A stretch of DNA of 64,000 nt from Gentiana macrophylla (lineage: Eukaryota > Streptophyta > Magnoliopsida > Gentianales > Gentianaceae), in contig JAOBSW010000300.1 in NCBI GenBank assembly GCA_026214975.1, forward strand, positions 31,176 through 95,175, given 5' to 3'. Shown here piece after piece: positions 44,576 to 56,312 of this stretch. The notes beneath the pieces were generated by a model, which saw only the letters and a program-made list of their open reading frames with translations, did not search any database and was not told where the DNA came from. Position 1 is the stretch's first letter, and every line of letters starts with the position of its first letter. Position numbers and translations under genes: made by a program.

Positions 44576-47500
44576 AGATGTTCAAATTGAGCAAAATCAA
44601 GAAGATCCTACTGAGTATGAACATAAGGGTAATTTTTTTAGAACAATTTAGTACATGCTATTTATGAAGCTTTTTTATCAAGCGTGTAATTCATAAGATA
44701 AGTTCACAAGTCTTCTTTTGATTTGTATTTTGGTAGGAGATGAGGAGAATATGAAGGTCAATATAATGAAAAAAGTTCGACGACCCACATTGATAGTTAG
44801 GATATGGGGCCAGCCTAAAGGACACCCGAAAGAGAAGGTGACATGCATTCAGTTAGTCAACCAATAGGACCCACCAAATCAACATTTGTTGAGTTCCTTG
44901 GATCTGTTGCTAGAAATGGCTATTATGCCCCACTTGATCACAAAAATTGGCATCATATGCCAAAGAAAAAGAATGAGGAGATGATTGCTATCGTGAAAGT
45001 AAGTACGATTGAAATGAAATAATTATATTACATCTTTATAATTTTTTATCCTCAAATTGGCAAATAATGTTATGTTTGATTTTGACTGCAAGGAAAAATT
45101 TGAGGTCCCGCTTGGAATGGATTATTGGATGTTGCAGTTTATTGGACATAGGTGGAGAAATTGGAAGACAGATCTAAAAGCACGTCATTATGATGAAAAT
45201 GCTCCACTTGATTTTCAAAATCAAGCAATTGACTCAAGGGTGGTTGAAGACCAATGGAAAGAGTTAATTAAGTCTTTGGAAAAGCGATCTTTGCAATAGT
45301 ATTTTCTCCAATATCTCACTATGTAAATTGTTAGTTATTCATTGTTATATGAACAACCAATAAAATTTAGGTGGAAGACCAGGTAATGCACCTTGATCAT
45401 ACCTCATCATCCTTCAAATATTAGTCTACCTCAAATTTTGCTTTCTGACTTGGCAAAGTACTTGTTAGGATTTCTAGAATACTTGTTGTGATCCTTGTAT
45501 TTGATAATTTCAGGCTGAAAGTAAAAGAAACAAGAAAATTAAAAAGAAAAAAACAATGCATCATAGGACTAGAAAAATGTCTTATGCTCAAATTTATGAT
45601 GAAAATGTATTGATTCTATCTTTTCTTTACTACGTAATATGGCATTTACATCATAAAAGTGTCATTTTTACAAATTTCCAAGTATGCATGTGTTTATTGT
45701 CTTCTAGTCAAAGGATAAGAATGTAGTGCAGCCTCCTTCCCACGTGGAAATGTTCAAAGCATGCTACCTTGATAAAAACAAGAATGCAAGAAGCATTGAA
45801 GTGGAAAATCTTTGTAGTAAGTTATTTAATGTGTAATAACTCATCTTTTTTCCTATGAGTTATGCTAACTAAATCAATTAATTTCAAAAAGAAATGGATG
45901 AGATGAGTAGTCAACTCCCTGCTGTTACAGTTGATGCAATTGCCCCAAATGATGTCTTTGCGCAAGTAATTGGAAAAGATAGAAACGGTAGAGTGCGTAT
46001 GATGGGAGGAGGTGTTGCTCCCTCTGATTTATGGGACAACTTTCCTAGTCGTGGCTCCAACTATCGAATGGCTATGGAGTATAAATCTGCTTTGGAACGG
46101 TCCGAGGAACGTTATAGTGAGCAAGCAGAGATAAATAAAAAGTTGATGGATGAGATGGCAGATTTACGTGCTTTGATAAATCAACAAAACAGCAATCCAT
46201 CCGTAAACACTTCAGCTGTTCGTTCTTCTTCATATGTCCAGAAGCATGACCAGGAGCACGCGCAGACTAGTCGACCATTGCAGGTATCATTTTATGTTGT
46301 TCTATGAAAATTTTTTTCTCCATTATTGACTGAATCTGCCTTAGAACCAGTCTGGCAACCTACATGATTAAGTGGCCTTTGTATGGAACTTTTTATTTAG
46401 TCGTCTTCATATCTGGTGCATGTCTTTGCATTTTATTCATGAGGGCCTCTCTATTTTGGTGTAAGTTTTCGGTTTTGGTACTCTACTTGAAATCTTGTGT
46501 GTCTGGTCTTTGTATGCTTGTATCTATATTTTGAGTCTAAATCTTGAGACCGCCTTGGAATGATCTTTATGTCTATCGTGATTTTGAGTTATGGTTTAGT
46601 CTCAGCAACCTGGCCTTTTCTTTTATATGGTCTAGATTTTATGCCTAACTCGTATTCTTACTTCTCTCACTCTCTTTTTTTGTAGTGAAATACTTTTCTT
46701 GACATAGTATTTCCCTAATGTACAATCAGATGATCAATAAGGTGTTCTTTTATTTGAATTAATCAATTTGTCATTTTCTTGAAAAATATTAAAACCGAGT
46801 GAGGGATAGTAGATAATTTTCGTTTCATGTGTACATTTGCCGTTTAGTTGGATATATAAAATTGTGCTCTGATGTTTGTTAGTGGTATAAGGAATTTCAT
46901 TAAGTAGCTAACGGTAACCACATTTTCTCCTAATGATAACATCTATAAGGTGGAAGCACATATATGAGACATTCGATGTCACCTGGTTCACTAGAGGTCT
47001 CTTTGCTACATTTTGGTCATGTACGTACTTGGTTCACTGCGTCTGTTCATATACTTAGCCCAGATGAACATACTTGGTTCACAGCATATCGTGATTTTAC
47101 TTATTCAAATACTTATCCCAAATTCAATCAATAGAAAACCAATGCCATGACATTTACACTGTATTAACACAGATCATCGTGACATAAAAGTCTGTTTCAG
47201 ATCCTAATATATGCAAAGGCACATTCATTAACATCCAGCCAACCAAACCAGAAATAATGCCGGATCAAATTCATTTACTTAACTTCTTCCACAGAATTCA
47301 ACACTTGCACCGTTTGTGTGCAGCATGCTAAAGATTCCGTCCGAGTTTTGGTCTAAAGCAAATCCTACCATTGCCTAATAGATGCAGAAAATTTCATCTT
47401 AGTTTATACATGACACATAAATAATTGCATTAGGTAGTAACATTGGCTTCTTAAAACATCTATGTGCAAGAACCTTTTGCATGTTCCCAGCAAGATTGTG

Positions 47501-48297
47501 TATTCCTTGTTTACAGAATGCCTGTGAAAGTCTCTAGGAAAGAAGGTTAAGGTTATTACTCTAATAGATCAATGTTTGTATAAAATTTATAAATTATTTC
47601 TAAGATGATTTTGTTCTAAAATAAAAAAGAAGGTCTTGCTTTCTTAGGCTTTATGCCTGAATTGTAAGTCATGTAAAAGAGGCGTTTAATCACTTTTGCT
47701 TATGAAGCCGTTCTTTCAAGTATGTAGTATTAGATACATGTTTTTTTAGAAGCTTAATTTCATTTAATGTTTATGGTAGGAAAATAATTGTGTTTTTTTA
47801 CGGGTATTGCTAGTTACCGTTTCAAATTCCTATTGGTAGTGTATACCATTTCAAATTCTTATTGGTAGTGTATAATGTGTTATTTTTTTGTCCTTGTTTC
47901 TTGCCTACACTACGATAACTATTGTAGGTCAATGAATATGTTGCAATGAAAAGTTGTTTTGATGCCTCAAAAACTCTTGTTGAAGGATATTTACAATCTT
48001 TAGACCCAACATGTGTGGCTGGAGGTCAAGTGTTGGGTAAAAATTCATGTTCAATATTCATTCAAGTAGCAGTTTTTCCTTCAGAAGAGTTGTTTCGACC
48101 ATTTGATATGTTTGAAACTATTGGTGATATTATCGGACTTGCAATTACTTGGCCAAAGCACTTGGTATACTTATTTATTCTAGTTTATATTACTTTAATT
48201 TTAAGACACTATATTTATTGATACTAGTTTACTTTTATTTTGAGACATCTTAAAGATTTTATCAATGTCACAGGTGTTCACTATGGATGAAGATTAA
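44576..48297 (+). CDS. CACTA-2 accessory transposon protein (plant En/Spm 'Transposase_24' type), multi-exon
   Basis: Coding blocks flanked by GT-AG sites: about 44576-44630 (DVQIEQNQEDPTEYEHKG); 44737-45000 (STFVEFLGSVARNGYYAPLD, near HHMPKKKNEEMIAIVK); about 45050-45299 (EKFEVPLGMDYWMLQFIGHR, WRNWKTDLKARHYDE); about 45514-45608 (KKTMHHRTRKMSYAQIYDEN); about 45709-45815 (PPSHVEMFKACYLDK); 45890-46284 (DVFAQVIGKDRNGRVRMMGG, then a coiled coil to about residue 100); 47930-48164 (VNEYVAMKSCFDASK, EELFRPFDMFETIGDIIG); and 48274-48297 ending MDED-stop. The blocks follow the order of Ptta/En/Spm accessory proteins, which bind subterminal repeats in related elements. In-frame stops occur at about 44867 and at 45297-45299; the latter may be removed by splicing. 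The 5' start is not identified. The intron 46285-47929 holds antisense captured exons. Confidence 0.75.
47279..47521 (-). pseudogene. Two captured host-gene exons, antisense, unidentified gene
   Basis: Minus strand, with splice signals. Exon 47521-47474 (48 nt) after CTTTCACAG encodes AFCKQGIHNLAGNMQK and is followed by GTTCTT. Exon 47374-47279 (96 nt) after TCTATTAG encodes AMVGFALDQNSDGIFSMLHT then NGASVEFCGRS and a stop. Both exons are in the same phase, and the composition is that of a globular protein C-terminus. I do not recognise the parent gene. It lies in the long intron of the CACTA-2 gene, in the opposite direction. Confidence 0.6.
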
Positions 48298-49337
48298 TGT
48301 GGTGGATGGCACTACTCTGAGGTATGGTTCTTGATTTTATATCTCGCATTGCGTTATTTTTTCTTGGGTTGCTTTCCCTTATAATTTTAGTAGCATATGT
48401 GTATTCCTATTTACTTCTAAGGTGGTTGTTCATTGTTTTCCATGTGCTATATCCCAAATTCCAAGATCTTGTTATATGTTAAATTGATGTTTACAATCTT
48501 ATGCTACTGAATCATTTGCAGACAGACTATCAACGTTAGAAGGTAGAAGAGCGACGTAATCTGGCGCATGAACCTTTTGATTATATGATGCTCTATTTTT
48601 TGCTTTTATCAATATGAATGTTTTGGTTTGAATTTGTAGCATGTGACATGGAGATATTATGTTTTTTTTTTTTTGAACATTAGTCTATGACATGGTGATG
48701 ATTATATAGTTCTCTTGACGTTGTAACTTTATCGTTAATGCAATTTGAATCTTATTTCTAATATGATTATAGGTGCATTATTTAGTTTTTGCATTTCCAT
48801 TTATATCAATAATAGAATTCAATTAATGAATGTTGGTGTTTTCATGAATATTAGGGCATCTCATGTCATTCCAATTACAATACCGGATCGTTACGATTTT
48901 ATGGGGCGTTTTAATATATACCTAACATAACTTTATGGGGCATTTTGAAATATAACAAATAGAATTTTATAGGCGCTTTCATACATACCTAATACAATTT
49001 TATGGGGCATTTTGTATCATGCCAAATGTAACTCTAGGGGCGTTTTGAATCGTCTTTGGGCGCACATTTGTGAGGCATTTGTTTTCTTGTCAAATGCGAA
49101 TCGTTTGAGGCGTTGGAGCGTATCCTCACAATGAGTTTTAAGGCATTTTTAGCGTATCAATTACTAATTAAAAGGGCATTTGGTGGTGTTACCACTTATA
49201 TAATATGGAGGCGTTGGAGCTATCCCCACATCGACTGAAGAGGCGTTTCCCAGAAGTGCCCCTAGCTATAAAACGCCCTCATAGCCCTTTTATGGGGGCA
49301 TTTTTTAACGCCTCGAAAACACTGTTTTCTAGTAGTG
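48298..49337 (+). other. CACTA-2 right end with subterminal repeats
   Basis: From about 48900 the words GGGGCATTTT, GGGGCGTTTT, AGGCGTTGGAG and close variants occur more than ten times in both orientations, ending in TTTTCTAGTAGTG. Such clusters are the binding sites of the accessory protein in studied CACTA elements. 48298-48840 has no gene. Confidence 0.7.
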
Positions 49338-49492
49338 ACCAAAAATAATATACAACTACGTCGGTTTGATCGTTTCATTCTTTCGGTATGAGAATAAACA
49401 ATACGTTGGCAACATTATTCTATGTGAAAAAAAACTTATAATAAAGTACAAGCCGTAATTATTTAATACAATCCAATATGTTTAATACACTT

Positions 49493-50196
49493 TGACGATG
49501 TTGGATTTTGTCATGTATAATTTCGGGTCAATTTAATCTAGGGATGATCGAATCAAGGATGATTTTGGGGGTGATTTTAGGCGAGCTGAGAGTCTCTCTC
49601 GGGTTGCCTACGTATCTGTTGTGCTCCAGGAATCAAGTCACACGTAGTTCTGGAGCAGGGTATTTATAATGACAACACTTGCCCTAACCCTAAGGTTAAG
49701 TCGAAACATGTTATTATGCGATTTACCCTTTGATGGGCCTTAACCCTTGCCCAAGTTATCACTATTAATGGGCTGGACGGTTGGTGCGGACTCTGTCTAT
49801 GAAGTCGATATGGCCGACTGCGTGTCGAGCCTGGGACTCATTGTCCTACACTCGCTAGTAGTGCGGATGATCGTCCTACATCGCTGCCGATAGTCGATCG
49901 TCATAGCCTGGATTCTACTAGATGGCCTTAGCCTCGAGCACAGGCATCGACATGAATACCTTGAGCGTTTATTGATTATCGGGGACCAAGCGCGAGGCAT
50001 GCGTGTTTAGAGTGGACTTTGTCCGCATCCCGAGCTTTCCGTCTTGCGGTATCGAGATGGGCCCATCGTCTCGGTTCTCTGATCATGTCGGTTGTCGATG
50101 TCTCATCTCATAATTCGACCCTCGGGCTATCACTTACTCTTGTCCAGGAGGACTATCTCGTGACGCCACGTGGATGTGCGATATTCGGTATCGTCA
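49493..50196 (-). repeat. Tat-3 3' LTR
   Basis: 704 bp, minus-strand ends TGACGATACCG and CGTCA. Minus TATA box at about 49661-49668 followed by AGGCAACCCGAGAGAGACTC. Pairs with 55598-56312. Confidence 0.93.
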
Positions 50197-51339
50197 TAAG
50201 CCCCCCAGATCTATCTGAGCTCTTGAGGTCAGGTCTGATCTGTCAAAGGTGTATCTCGGCCACTGCCATCCAATGCTTTGAATTTAAATTCGCCCTGCGG
50301 ACTTACTTCCAGTGGAGTCCGAGTCTGTCTGCTCTGCAGACTTTTTTGCCTTAGCATTTTTTGGACTTTTCTTTGTTGTCGCGTAGTAGAAGAGATGCCC
50401 CTGGCCGTCTCCTTTCGTTTGTCGAAATAGACGCCCTTTCGGCTGTCGATATATATTTCCGGCTACGATGTCCTAGTAATTACCGTCTAGAAAGACTGGT
50501 AATACGTAATTGTGGCTCCGGATCTCGGTGTCGTGGTGTTTCTTTGTCGTTCATGACTCCCGAAACATGACTGCTGAGAGATTTGGACATGATCTGAACT
50601 CGATGCCTTAGCTTTTTGGTTCCATGGAACTTTTAGCTTTACTGGCTGTCGATCGAAATGATCATGTTGTCCGACCTCGATGCCCTAGTATATACTCTCC
50701 CTTAGGAGTCGAATTACGTCGTTGTCGATTCGGACTTCGATCATTGCGTTTTCGTCCCATTAGGACTCATCCACGTTGGCCGTTGACTGATGGCGTCCGA
50801 CTTACAGATCCTCATAGACCGTTGAGTAGATCCTTTGTGGAGTGGATCCTCGAGATACGCAAGATGCTAGCCAAAAAGTTGCAATAACCATGGGGATAGT
50901 TCCTGAAATAAGAAGGCTCGTCCCGCCATGCTCGGCTAGGAGAGTTCCAAGATAAGATAGATAGATCCCGGCATGGGGAGAGTTCCCAAAATAAGAAGGC
51001 TCATCCCTCCCGCTCGGGCCAGGAGAGTTCCAAAATAAGATAGTTCCAAGATAAGATGCGAGTCGAACTCGGACTTATTAAAGATTAAGCTCATCGGTGA
51101 GCTCCAAATATGATGCCTAGATTTATTTTGCTTTAATTTTGCGCTATTTTATCTCCTCTTCTTTTGTTGTCTAATCCTTCACGTGTCGATGTCTTTTAGC
51201 TATTAAACATCGAGCCTCTCAGCTCTGTTTGCTGCTTATCGATGTCGTGTTGCCCCCCAAGTGTATTATGAACCTCTGGTTCTTATTGCACTTGAGATCG
51301 ACTGTGATCGACTTGCTTGCCCTAACCTTTTTGCCTCCT
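50197..51339 (-). other. Tat-3 3' untranslated region, no gene recognised
   Basis: Polypurine tract on the minus strand next to the LTR, then about 1.1 kb without a domain in any frame. Around 50890-51110 there are two diverged copies of a block with AGAGTTCCAAGATAAGATAG / AGAGTTCCAAAATAAGATAG. Confidence 0.6.
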
Positions 51340-51760
51340 AGGCTTATTTGGTCTTAGGCTGAGCGTTTTAATCCGACTATGCGAACTGTCCCTGGTCTTG
51401 GCCTTCTTTGCCACTTAGGCTCGTTCGGCTATCGGCCCAGGGCGAGTGGCCCGACTATGCGAACAAATCCTTTGTCCAGGCCTTTTCGCCTCTTAGGCTC
51501 ATTCGGCTTTCGGCGGGACAGGTGGCCCGACTATGCGAGCGATCCTTGTGTCAGGCCTTTTTCGCCTCTTAGGCTCATTCGGCTTTCGACTGGGACATTT
51601 GGCCCGACCATGCGAACCGTCCTTTGCTTTAGCCTCGTTCACCTCTTGGGCTCGTTCGGCTTTTAGCTTGGACCTTTGGCCCGACCCTGCGAACCGTCTC
51701 TATGTCTTTGCATTTGTTGCCCATTAGGCTAATTTTGCTTTTGGCAGTATTGAGGGGTCT
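51340..51760 (-). repeat. Tat-3 tandem array, 77-78 bp unit
   Basis: About five units, each with AGGCTCATTCGGCTTTCGG, TGGCCCGACTATGCGAAC and CAGGCCTTTTCGCCTCTT (plus-strand words), followed by a diverged one to 51760. Located between the leader and the 3' LTR, as in other Tat elements. Confidence 0.88.
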
Positions 51761-52642
51761 GACCTGCGGATCCTCGTAGACCGTTGAGTAGATCCTTTGT
51801 GGTGTGGACCCTCGAGATATGCAAAATTCAGCAACTAGTGGGTGTCGGGTCGAAGAAACACGTGTCTGGTACAATAATCTCGGGTATTTGGGTGTCAAAA
51901 GACTCGGATTCGATCTTCCCACGCTTTCGACATCCGACCTACTATGAGAGCAAACTGAATGCCGTTTGTGTTTGATGAATATTTGCCTAGGGTGTAGTCC
52001 TTTGGACTTAATTCCCTTGCGTCCTTGCTTTATAGGGTGTAGTCCTTTGGATTTAATTCCCTTATGCCCCTCCAAGTGTAGTATGAGTGCATGACTCATG
52101 GTACACTTGAATATGAGTCGACCTAGCGTTGTACTGCCTCATGGGCTTGACTTGGCTATTGGGTCGGAGCTCGATTCGAGTCGTGCCTCGCCGTCAGGCT
52201 TATGGTGGTCGAATTAAATAACTCCTTATTCATTTATCGCGCCGTGGTGCTTATGAACTGGTCGAATAAGGTATCCATCGTGGGATCTTCCAACTGCCTC
52301 GCATTGTGGCTTATTGGTTGGTTGGGAGTGATATAAGCACTGTCATTGACTTGGCTTTATTCACTATTTTATTTTAACTCCATCATATCGAGGATTCGTT
52401 GTTGTGGTTGACTTTTGCCTCTTTTATCTTTCAATCACATGGACTTATAAGTAAGACATAATCGAAAGAAAACCACTCCAATAAAATGCATCAAAACCAA
52501 TTGTCGTATCGACTTATTACAAAGCATAAAAATGTGACAATGAGAAATTAATCGAGATAGAGCTTATCTTATTTGGCGTAGTCTGTTGGTACCATGCTTA
52601 GATGGCAAGCGGACTTACATAAGATTGCCTTCAAACTCCGAA
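51761..52642 (-). other. Tat-3 interior, no gene recognised
   Basis: A short direct repeat, GGGTGTAGTCCTTTGGAYTT, occurs at about 51990 and 52036. A 156-codon minus-strand frame at 52099-51629 shows repeated GIKSKGLHP from that duplication and no known domain. Confidence 0.6.
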
Positions 52643-52855
52643 TATGATGCGAGCCGAGCTCGGTCTTATATAATATGATGCGAGAGCAGGCTCGGTCTTA
52701 TTTAATATGATGCGAGCCGAGCTCGGTCTTATTAAAGATTTGCTCGAGAGAGCTCCAAATATGATGCCGAGCCGAGCTCGGTCTTATATAATATGATGCC
52801 GAGGCGAGGTCGGTCTTATTAAAGATTTGCTCGAGAGCTCCCGATATGATGCGAG
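52643..52855 (-). repeat. Tat-3 second array, alternating 31-33 and 53 bp units
   Basis: TATGATGC starts units at about 52643, 52674, 52707, 52760, 52792 and 52845, each followed by GAGCCGAGCTCGGTCTTAT. The longer units add TTAAAGATTTGCTCGAGAG. The array is interrupted at 52855 by a solo LTR and continues at 54381-54420. Confidence 0.85.
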
Positions 52856-54380
52856 TGTTAAGGGTGAATTTATGCGATTTATAACGCTATATTCTATGAT
52901 ATTTTCCCTCATATTCGTATAAAATTGCATAATAAGCGAGTGTTCAGCGGAGTATTGAGTAAATGAGGTTTTTAACGAGTTAATCGCAATATTGGTTGAT
53001 TTTGGTGTTTTAATTGTGATTTTATGTTTAATTGGACATTATTACATTTTGCGATATTTTTATGCGTTATAGATGCACAAATGCGAGCTCAAGAGTTGAT
53101 TCAACTAAGATCAAGCTCGAATTATATGATGAGAAAGAGATAAGGATGGAATTGGCTAGAAGAAAAGAGATAGAGTTGAAGATTTGAATTTAGATCCGGT
53201 GGTGGCGTTCAAGTCCCGTCCAGGTTGGGCGGGCGTCCATCAAAGCAAAGCAGCGTCCAGAGAAGAAATTTTTGTCTGAGAGTTTGGGCGCCGAGTGGGC
53301 GGGGCGTCGAAGCAAATCAGATCCGTGCGGACGGGCGTTCTGAAATGCGGGACGGACGTCCTTCGGCCGACTTAGCAGCGCCGCCTTTGTTTTCTATATA
53401 TACATCGCGTTTTCTCTTCATTAAGGATACCATATACTCATTATTGAAACCACAAACCTAGAAGGCGGCTTTAGGCTGCGTTTTTACTTCTTTTATTCCA
53501 GTTTTATGCTCCAAATTCTAGATTAAAAGTAGGCGGTTCTATGTTAGTTTTTACGCAATTTCGAGTTTCCAGAGGATGTTGAGAGGCTAAGCTTCATCAA
53601 GCGAGCATTGTGAAGCCATCCAACACGCGTTTTGATTCCGTTTCTGCGATTATATTGTGAGTTTTATCTAAAGTTGTTTCCTTTATCATTGTTTATATTG
53701 TCTAATTGCAATTGTATCGAAAGACTTGGATGCTATGATTGTTTTATGTTGATGAAAATCTCTATAAACCTTAGATCATCATGATAAGGAATAGTTGTTT
53801 AATCTATCATAACGAGAGTTAATAGGTTAGATTGCTAGGTTACATTTTACACCTTTGTTTCGTAAAATCGTTAATCTTAGATCGAAAGATATAGATTAAT
53901 AGGTGAATTACCTAAGAAATTAGGGTTCATGCTTTAGACAAGGTGAAATCACAACTGGGTTAGAAAACGCAATATAATCGAGATAGGAATTGATACTTGT
54001 TAGGATAGGTGGATCAATCATTTCGTTTGCTCGTTAAAACTTGAATTTAATCCCGTGAAACTTGAATTGTCTAGATTAGTTACTTTTATTTCATATTAGT
54101 TTTAGTTAAATAGTTGCAACCCGTATCTTTCTGGCTTTAGATCATATCTTACTGTCGATTTTACGTTTTAGTTAAGTTTGCTTTCAGTTTTCGTTTAGTT
54201 TTATCCTTTGTTTAGATTAGTTTTAGTGACATAATTTAATTAGACAAAAACTAGGGTTAACAATCTTGATTCCCGTAAGATCGACCGGTATCAACCTACA
54301 TACTACGATCCTTATACTTGAGGGAAACCGGATTTATAAATTTTATTACTTGTTTGTTTTGTTAGATAAAATCCGTGACA
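52856..54380 (+). mobile_element. Solo LTR, Ty3/gypsy-like, inside Tat-3
   Basis: 1,525 bp from TGTTAAGGGTGAATTTATGC to AAATCCGTGACA. Left flank GCGAG and right flank CGAGC fit a 5-bp duplication GCGAG with one base lost at the right junction, or a 4-bp CGAG. TATA box CTATATATACA at about 53394-53404 gives plus orientation. A near-3' block with GATCGACCGGTATCAACC resembles Athila-type LTR ends. A 78-codon frame at 53225-53461 is unrecognised. Confidence 0.72.
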
Positions 54381-54639
54381 CGAGCCGAGCTCGGACTTAG
54401 GGCAAGCGAGTCCGTAGAGGCTCGAATGCGGTGCTCGATATCTCGAGTCTTTGTGGTGCAATGTAATTGTGATAAAAACATTATGCATATAATAAAGGCT
54501 TACAAAGTGTATAAAATTTCAAATAACAATTGTAAGAACCTGGAGAGCTAAAGAGCTTGTCTCGATCCTTGGAGCTCGAGAACTCGCTTTCGTGGATAGC
54601 TAGATCGGTAGATAATTCGTTGCTTTCTCGGGCACCACA

Positions 54640-55530
54640 ATGAGTGTCTTTCGGTGGCAATCAGACCTCCAAGCAGATTCGATCGGCCACGAAATTTGGA
54701 GGGATCGTTCTTCCCTCACTTTGCTTCGATGTGACTGGTGGAATTGTTCTTTCGACGGCTCAATCTCCGGGAATAAGCCGCCCGAATTGGCATTCTTTGT
54801 CAGAATCCTGCTTTGCGTTTTGGTGCTGCGGTAACTTCTTTGCCACGATCGAGAAATCAAGCGATCTCGATCGGCCTAAAATTTTGAGGGCTTGTTAGGT
54901 CTGATAATTCTCGAATCGACCGGTGGAAATCTTGTTCCGAAGGTTCAATTTTCGGGAATATTCAGCCGACTTGGAACCTGCGGATTAGGGTTTTTACGCT
55001 TTTTTATGCATAAGCGCAACTTTTAGGCGATGATCGGAATCGAAACCTACTCCAATCGGCATGAAATTTTTATAGATTGTTCTTCTCTCTGTATTATTTA
55101 ATATGACCGGAGGAATTTTCATTCCAACGGTTGAATTCTTTGTGTAACGGACCGCCCGACTGAAAGCTGGCGATTAGGGTTCTGCTGCGTTTTGATACGA
55201 CAACTTTCTTTGCGACGATCGGGCGATTAAGCGAACTCGATCGGCCTAAAATTTTGAGGCTTCTTTTACCCCTTATTCTTCATTACGACCGGTGGATTCT
55301 TGTTCCAAGCGGTTGAAACTCCATAAACTAGCCGCCCGATCTCGGCTGCGTTTTTGGTGATCTGGAACATCTTTCGGCGGCGATCGGGTATCTAAGCGGA
55401 CTCCGATCGGCGCGAAATTTGGAGGGTTTATTCGTCCCTCCTTCTTCTTCAATCTGACCGGTGGAATTCTTGTTCCAGCGGTTGAAACTCAGAAATAAGC
55501 TCGGATCATTGCTGCATTTACGGCATGTTT
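54640..55530 (-). repeat. Tat-3 leader tandem array, unit about 185 bp
   Basis: The word GATCGGC-CTAAAATTTTGAGG (or CGAAATTTGGAGG) recurs at about 54681, 54869, 55054, 55239 and 55405 (spacings 188, 185, 185, 166). Each is followed by GACCGGTGGAATTCTTGTTC and an AGCGGTTGAA-type word. The array lies right after the primer site, in the leader rather than near the 3' LTR. Minus-strand frames over it (54860-54600, 55597-55328) follow the repeat and show no known domain. Confidence 0.85.
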
Positions 55531-55577
55531 CGCCATTAACTTGACCACCATCACTCCTTGATCCATCACCGATAGAA

Positions 55578-55597
55578 GGCCCTCCTTCTAGCGCCAA
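55578..55597 (-). other. Tat-3 primer binding site
   Basis: Minus strand TTGGCGCTAGAAGGAGGGCC, immediately after the LTR end. Confidence 0.85.
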
Positions 55598-56312
55598 TGA
55601 CGATCTTTGGATTTTGTCATGTATAATTTCGGGTCAATTTAATCTAGGGATGATTGAATCAAGGATGATTTTGGGGTGATTTTAGGCGAGAGCGAGAGTC
55701 TCTCTCGGGTTGCCTACGTATCTGTTGTGCTCCAGGAATCAAGTCACACGTAGTTCCTGGAGCAGGGTATTTATAATGACAACACTTGCCCTAACCCTAA
55801 GGTTAAGTCGGCTTATGTTATTATGCGATTTACCGCTTTGATGGGCCTTAACCCTTGCCCAAGTTATCACTTTGTTAATGGGCTGGGCGGTGGTGCGGAC
55901 TCGTCTCACGATGTCGATATTGCCGACTGTGTGTCGAGCACAGGACTCATTGTCTACTGCTGCTATCTGGTGCGGGTGATCGTCCTACTTCGCTTTCGAT
56001 AGTCGATCGTCGTAGCACTGGAGTCTACTAGATGGCCTTAGCCTCGAGCACAGGCATCGACATGAATACCGCCAGCGTTTATTCAGATTATCGGGGACCA
56101 AGCCGCGAGGGGCTGCGTGTTTAGAGTGGACTTTGTCCGCATCCCGAGCTTTCCGTCTTGCGGTATCGAGATGGGCCCATCGTCTCGGTTCTCACGATCA
56201 TGTCGGTTGTCGATGTCTCATCTCGTAATTCGACCCTCGGGCTATCACTTACTCTTGTCCGGGAGGACTATCTCGTTGGCGCCACGTGGATGTGCGATAT
56301 TCGGTATCGTCA
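55598..56312 (-). repeat. Tat-3 5' LTR
   Basis: 715 bp; on the minus strand it starts at 56312 TGACGATACCGAATATCGC and ends AAGATCGTCA at 55598. Minus TATA box at about 55768-55775. TSD CACTT follows at 56313-56317. Confidence 0.93.

Larger units (their letters stand above)
40663..49337 (+). mobile_element. CACTA-2: complete CACTA transposon carrying host gene pieces
   Basis: 8,675 bp between CACTACAAGAAAA and TTTTCTAGTAGTG, with the 3-bp duplication ACC on both sides (40660-40662 and 49338-49340). Subterminal regions hold many GGGGCATTTT/GGGGCGTTTT words, densest at the right (48900-49320). It encodes a multi-exon plant CACTA accessory protein gene (44576-48297) but no TNPD/TNP2 transposase, so it depends on another copy. 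It also contains a foldback (40879-42055), a DC1-domain fragment, a small MITE-like repeat and two antisense host-like exons. Confidence 0.92.
49493..56312 (-). mobile_element. Tat-3: non-coding Tat-lineage LTR element
   Basis: 6,820 bp with LTRs 49493-50196 and 55598-56312, perfect TSD CACTT (49488-49492 and 56313-56317). Minus-strand order: 5' LTR at the right, primer site 55597-55578, a leader built of 185-bp repeats, a solo LTR insertion, two further repeat arrays, polypurine tract AGATCTGGGGGGCT (about 50197-50210), 3' LTR. No Gag or Pol domain in any frame. It is thus a LARD-type derivative using the Tat-2-type primer. Confidence 0.92.

Noticed and set aside
51379..51727. Repetitive protein frames (LRLLGSFGF-type)
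   Set aside because: By-products of the 77-bp tandem array; frames change between units.
54600..54860. Leader ORF in Tat-3
   Set aside because: The frame follows the 185-bp repeat and is not continued in the neighbouring units; no domain recognised.
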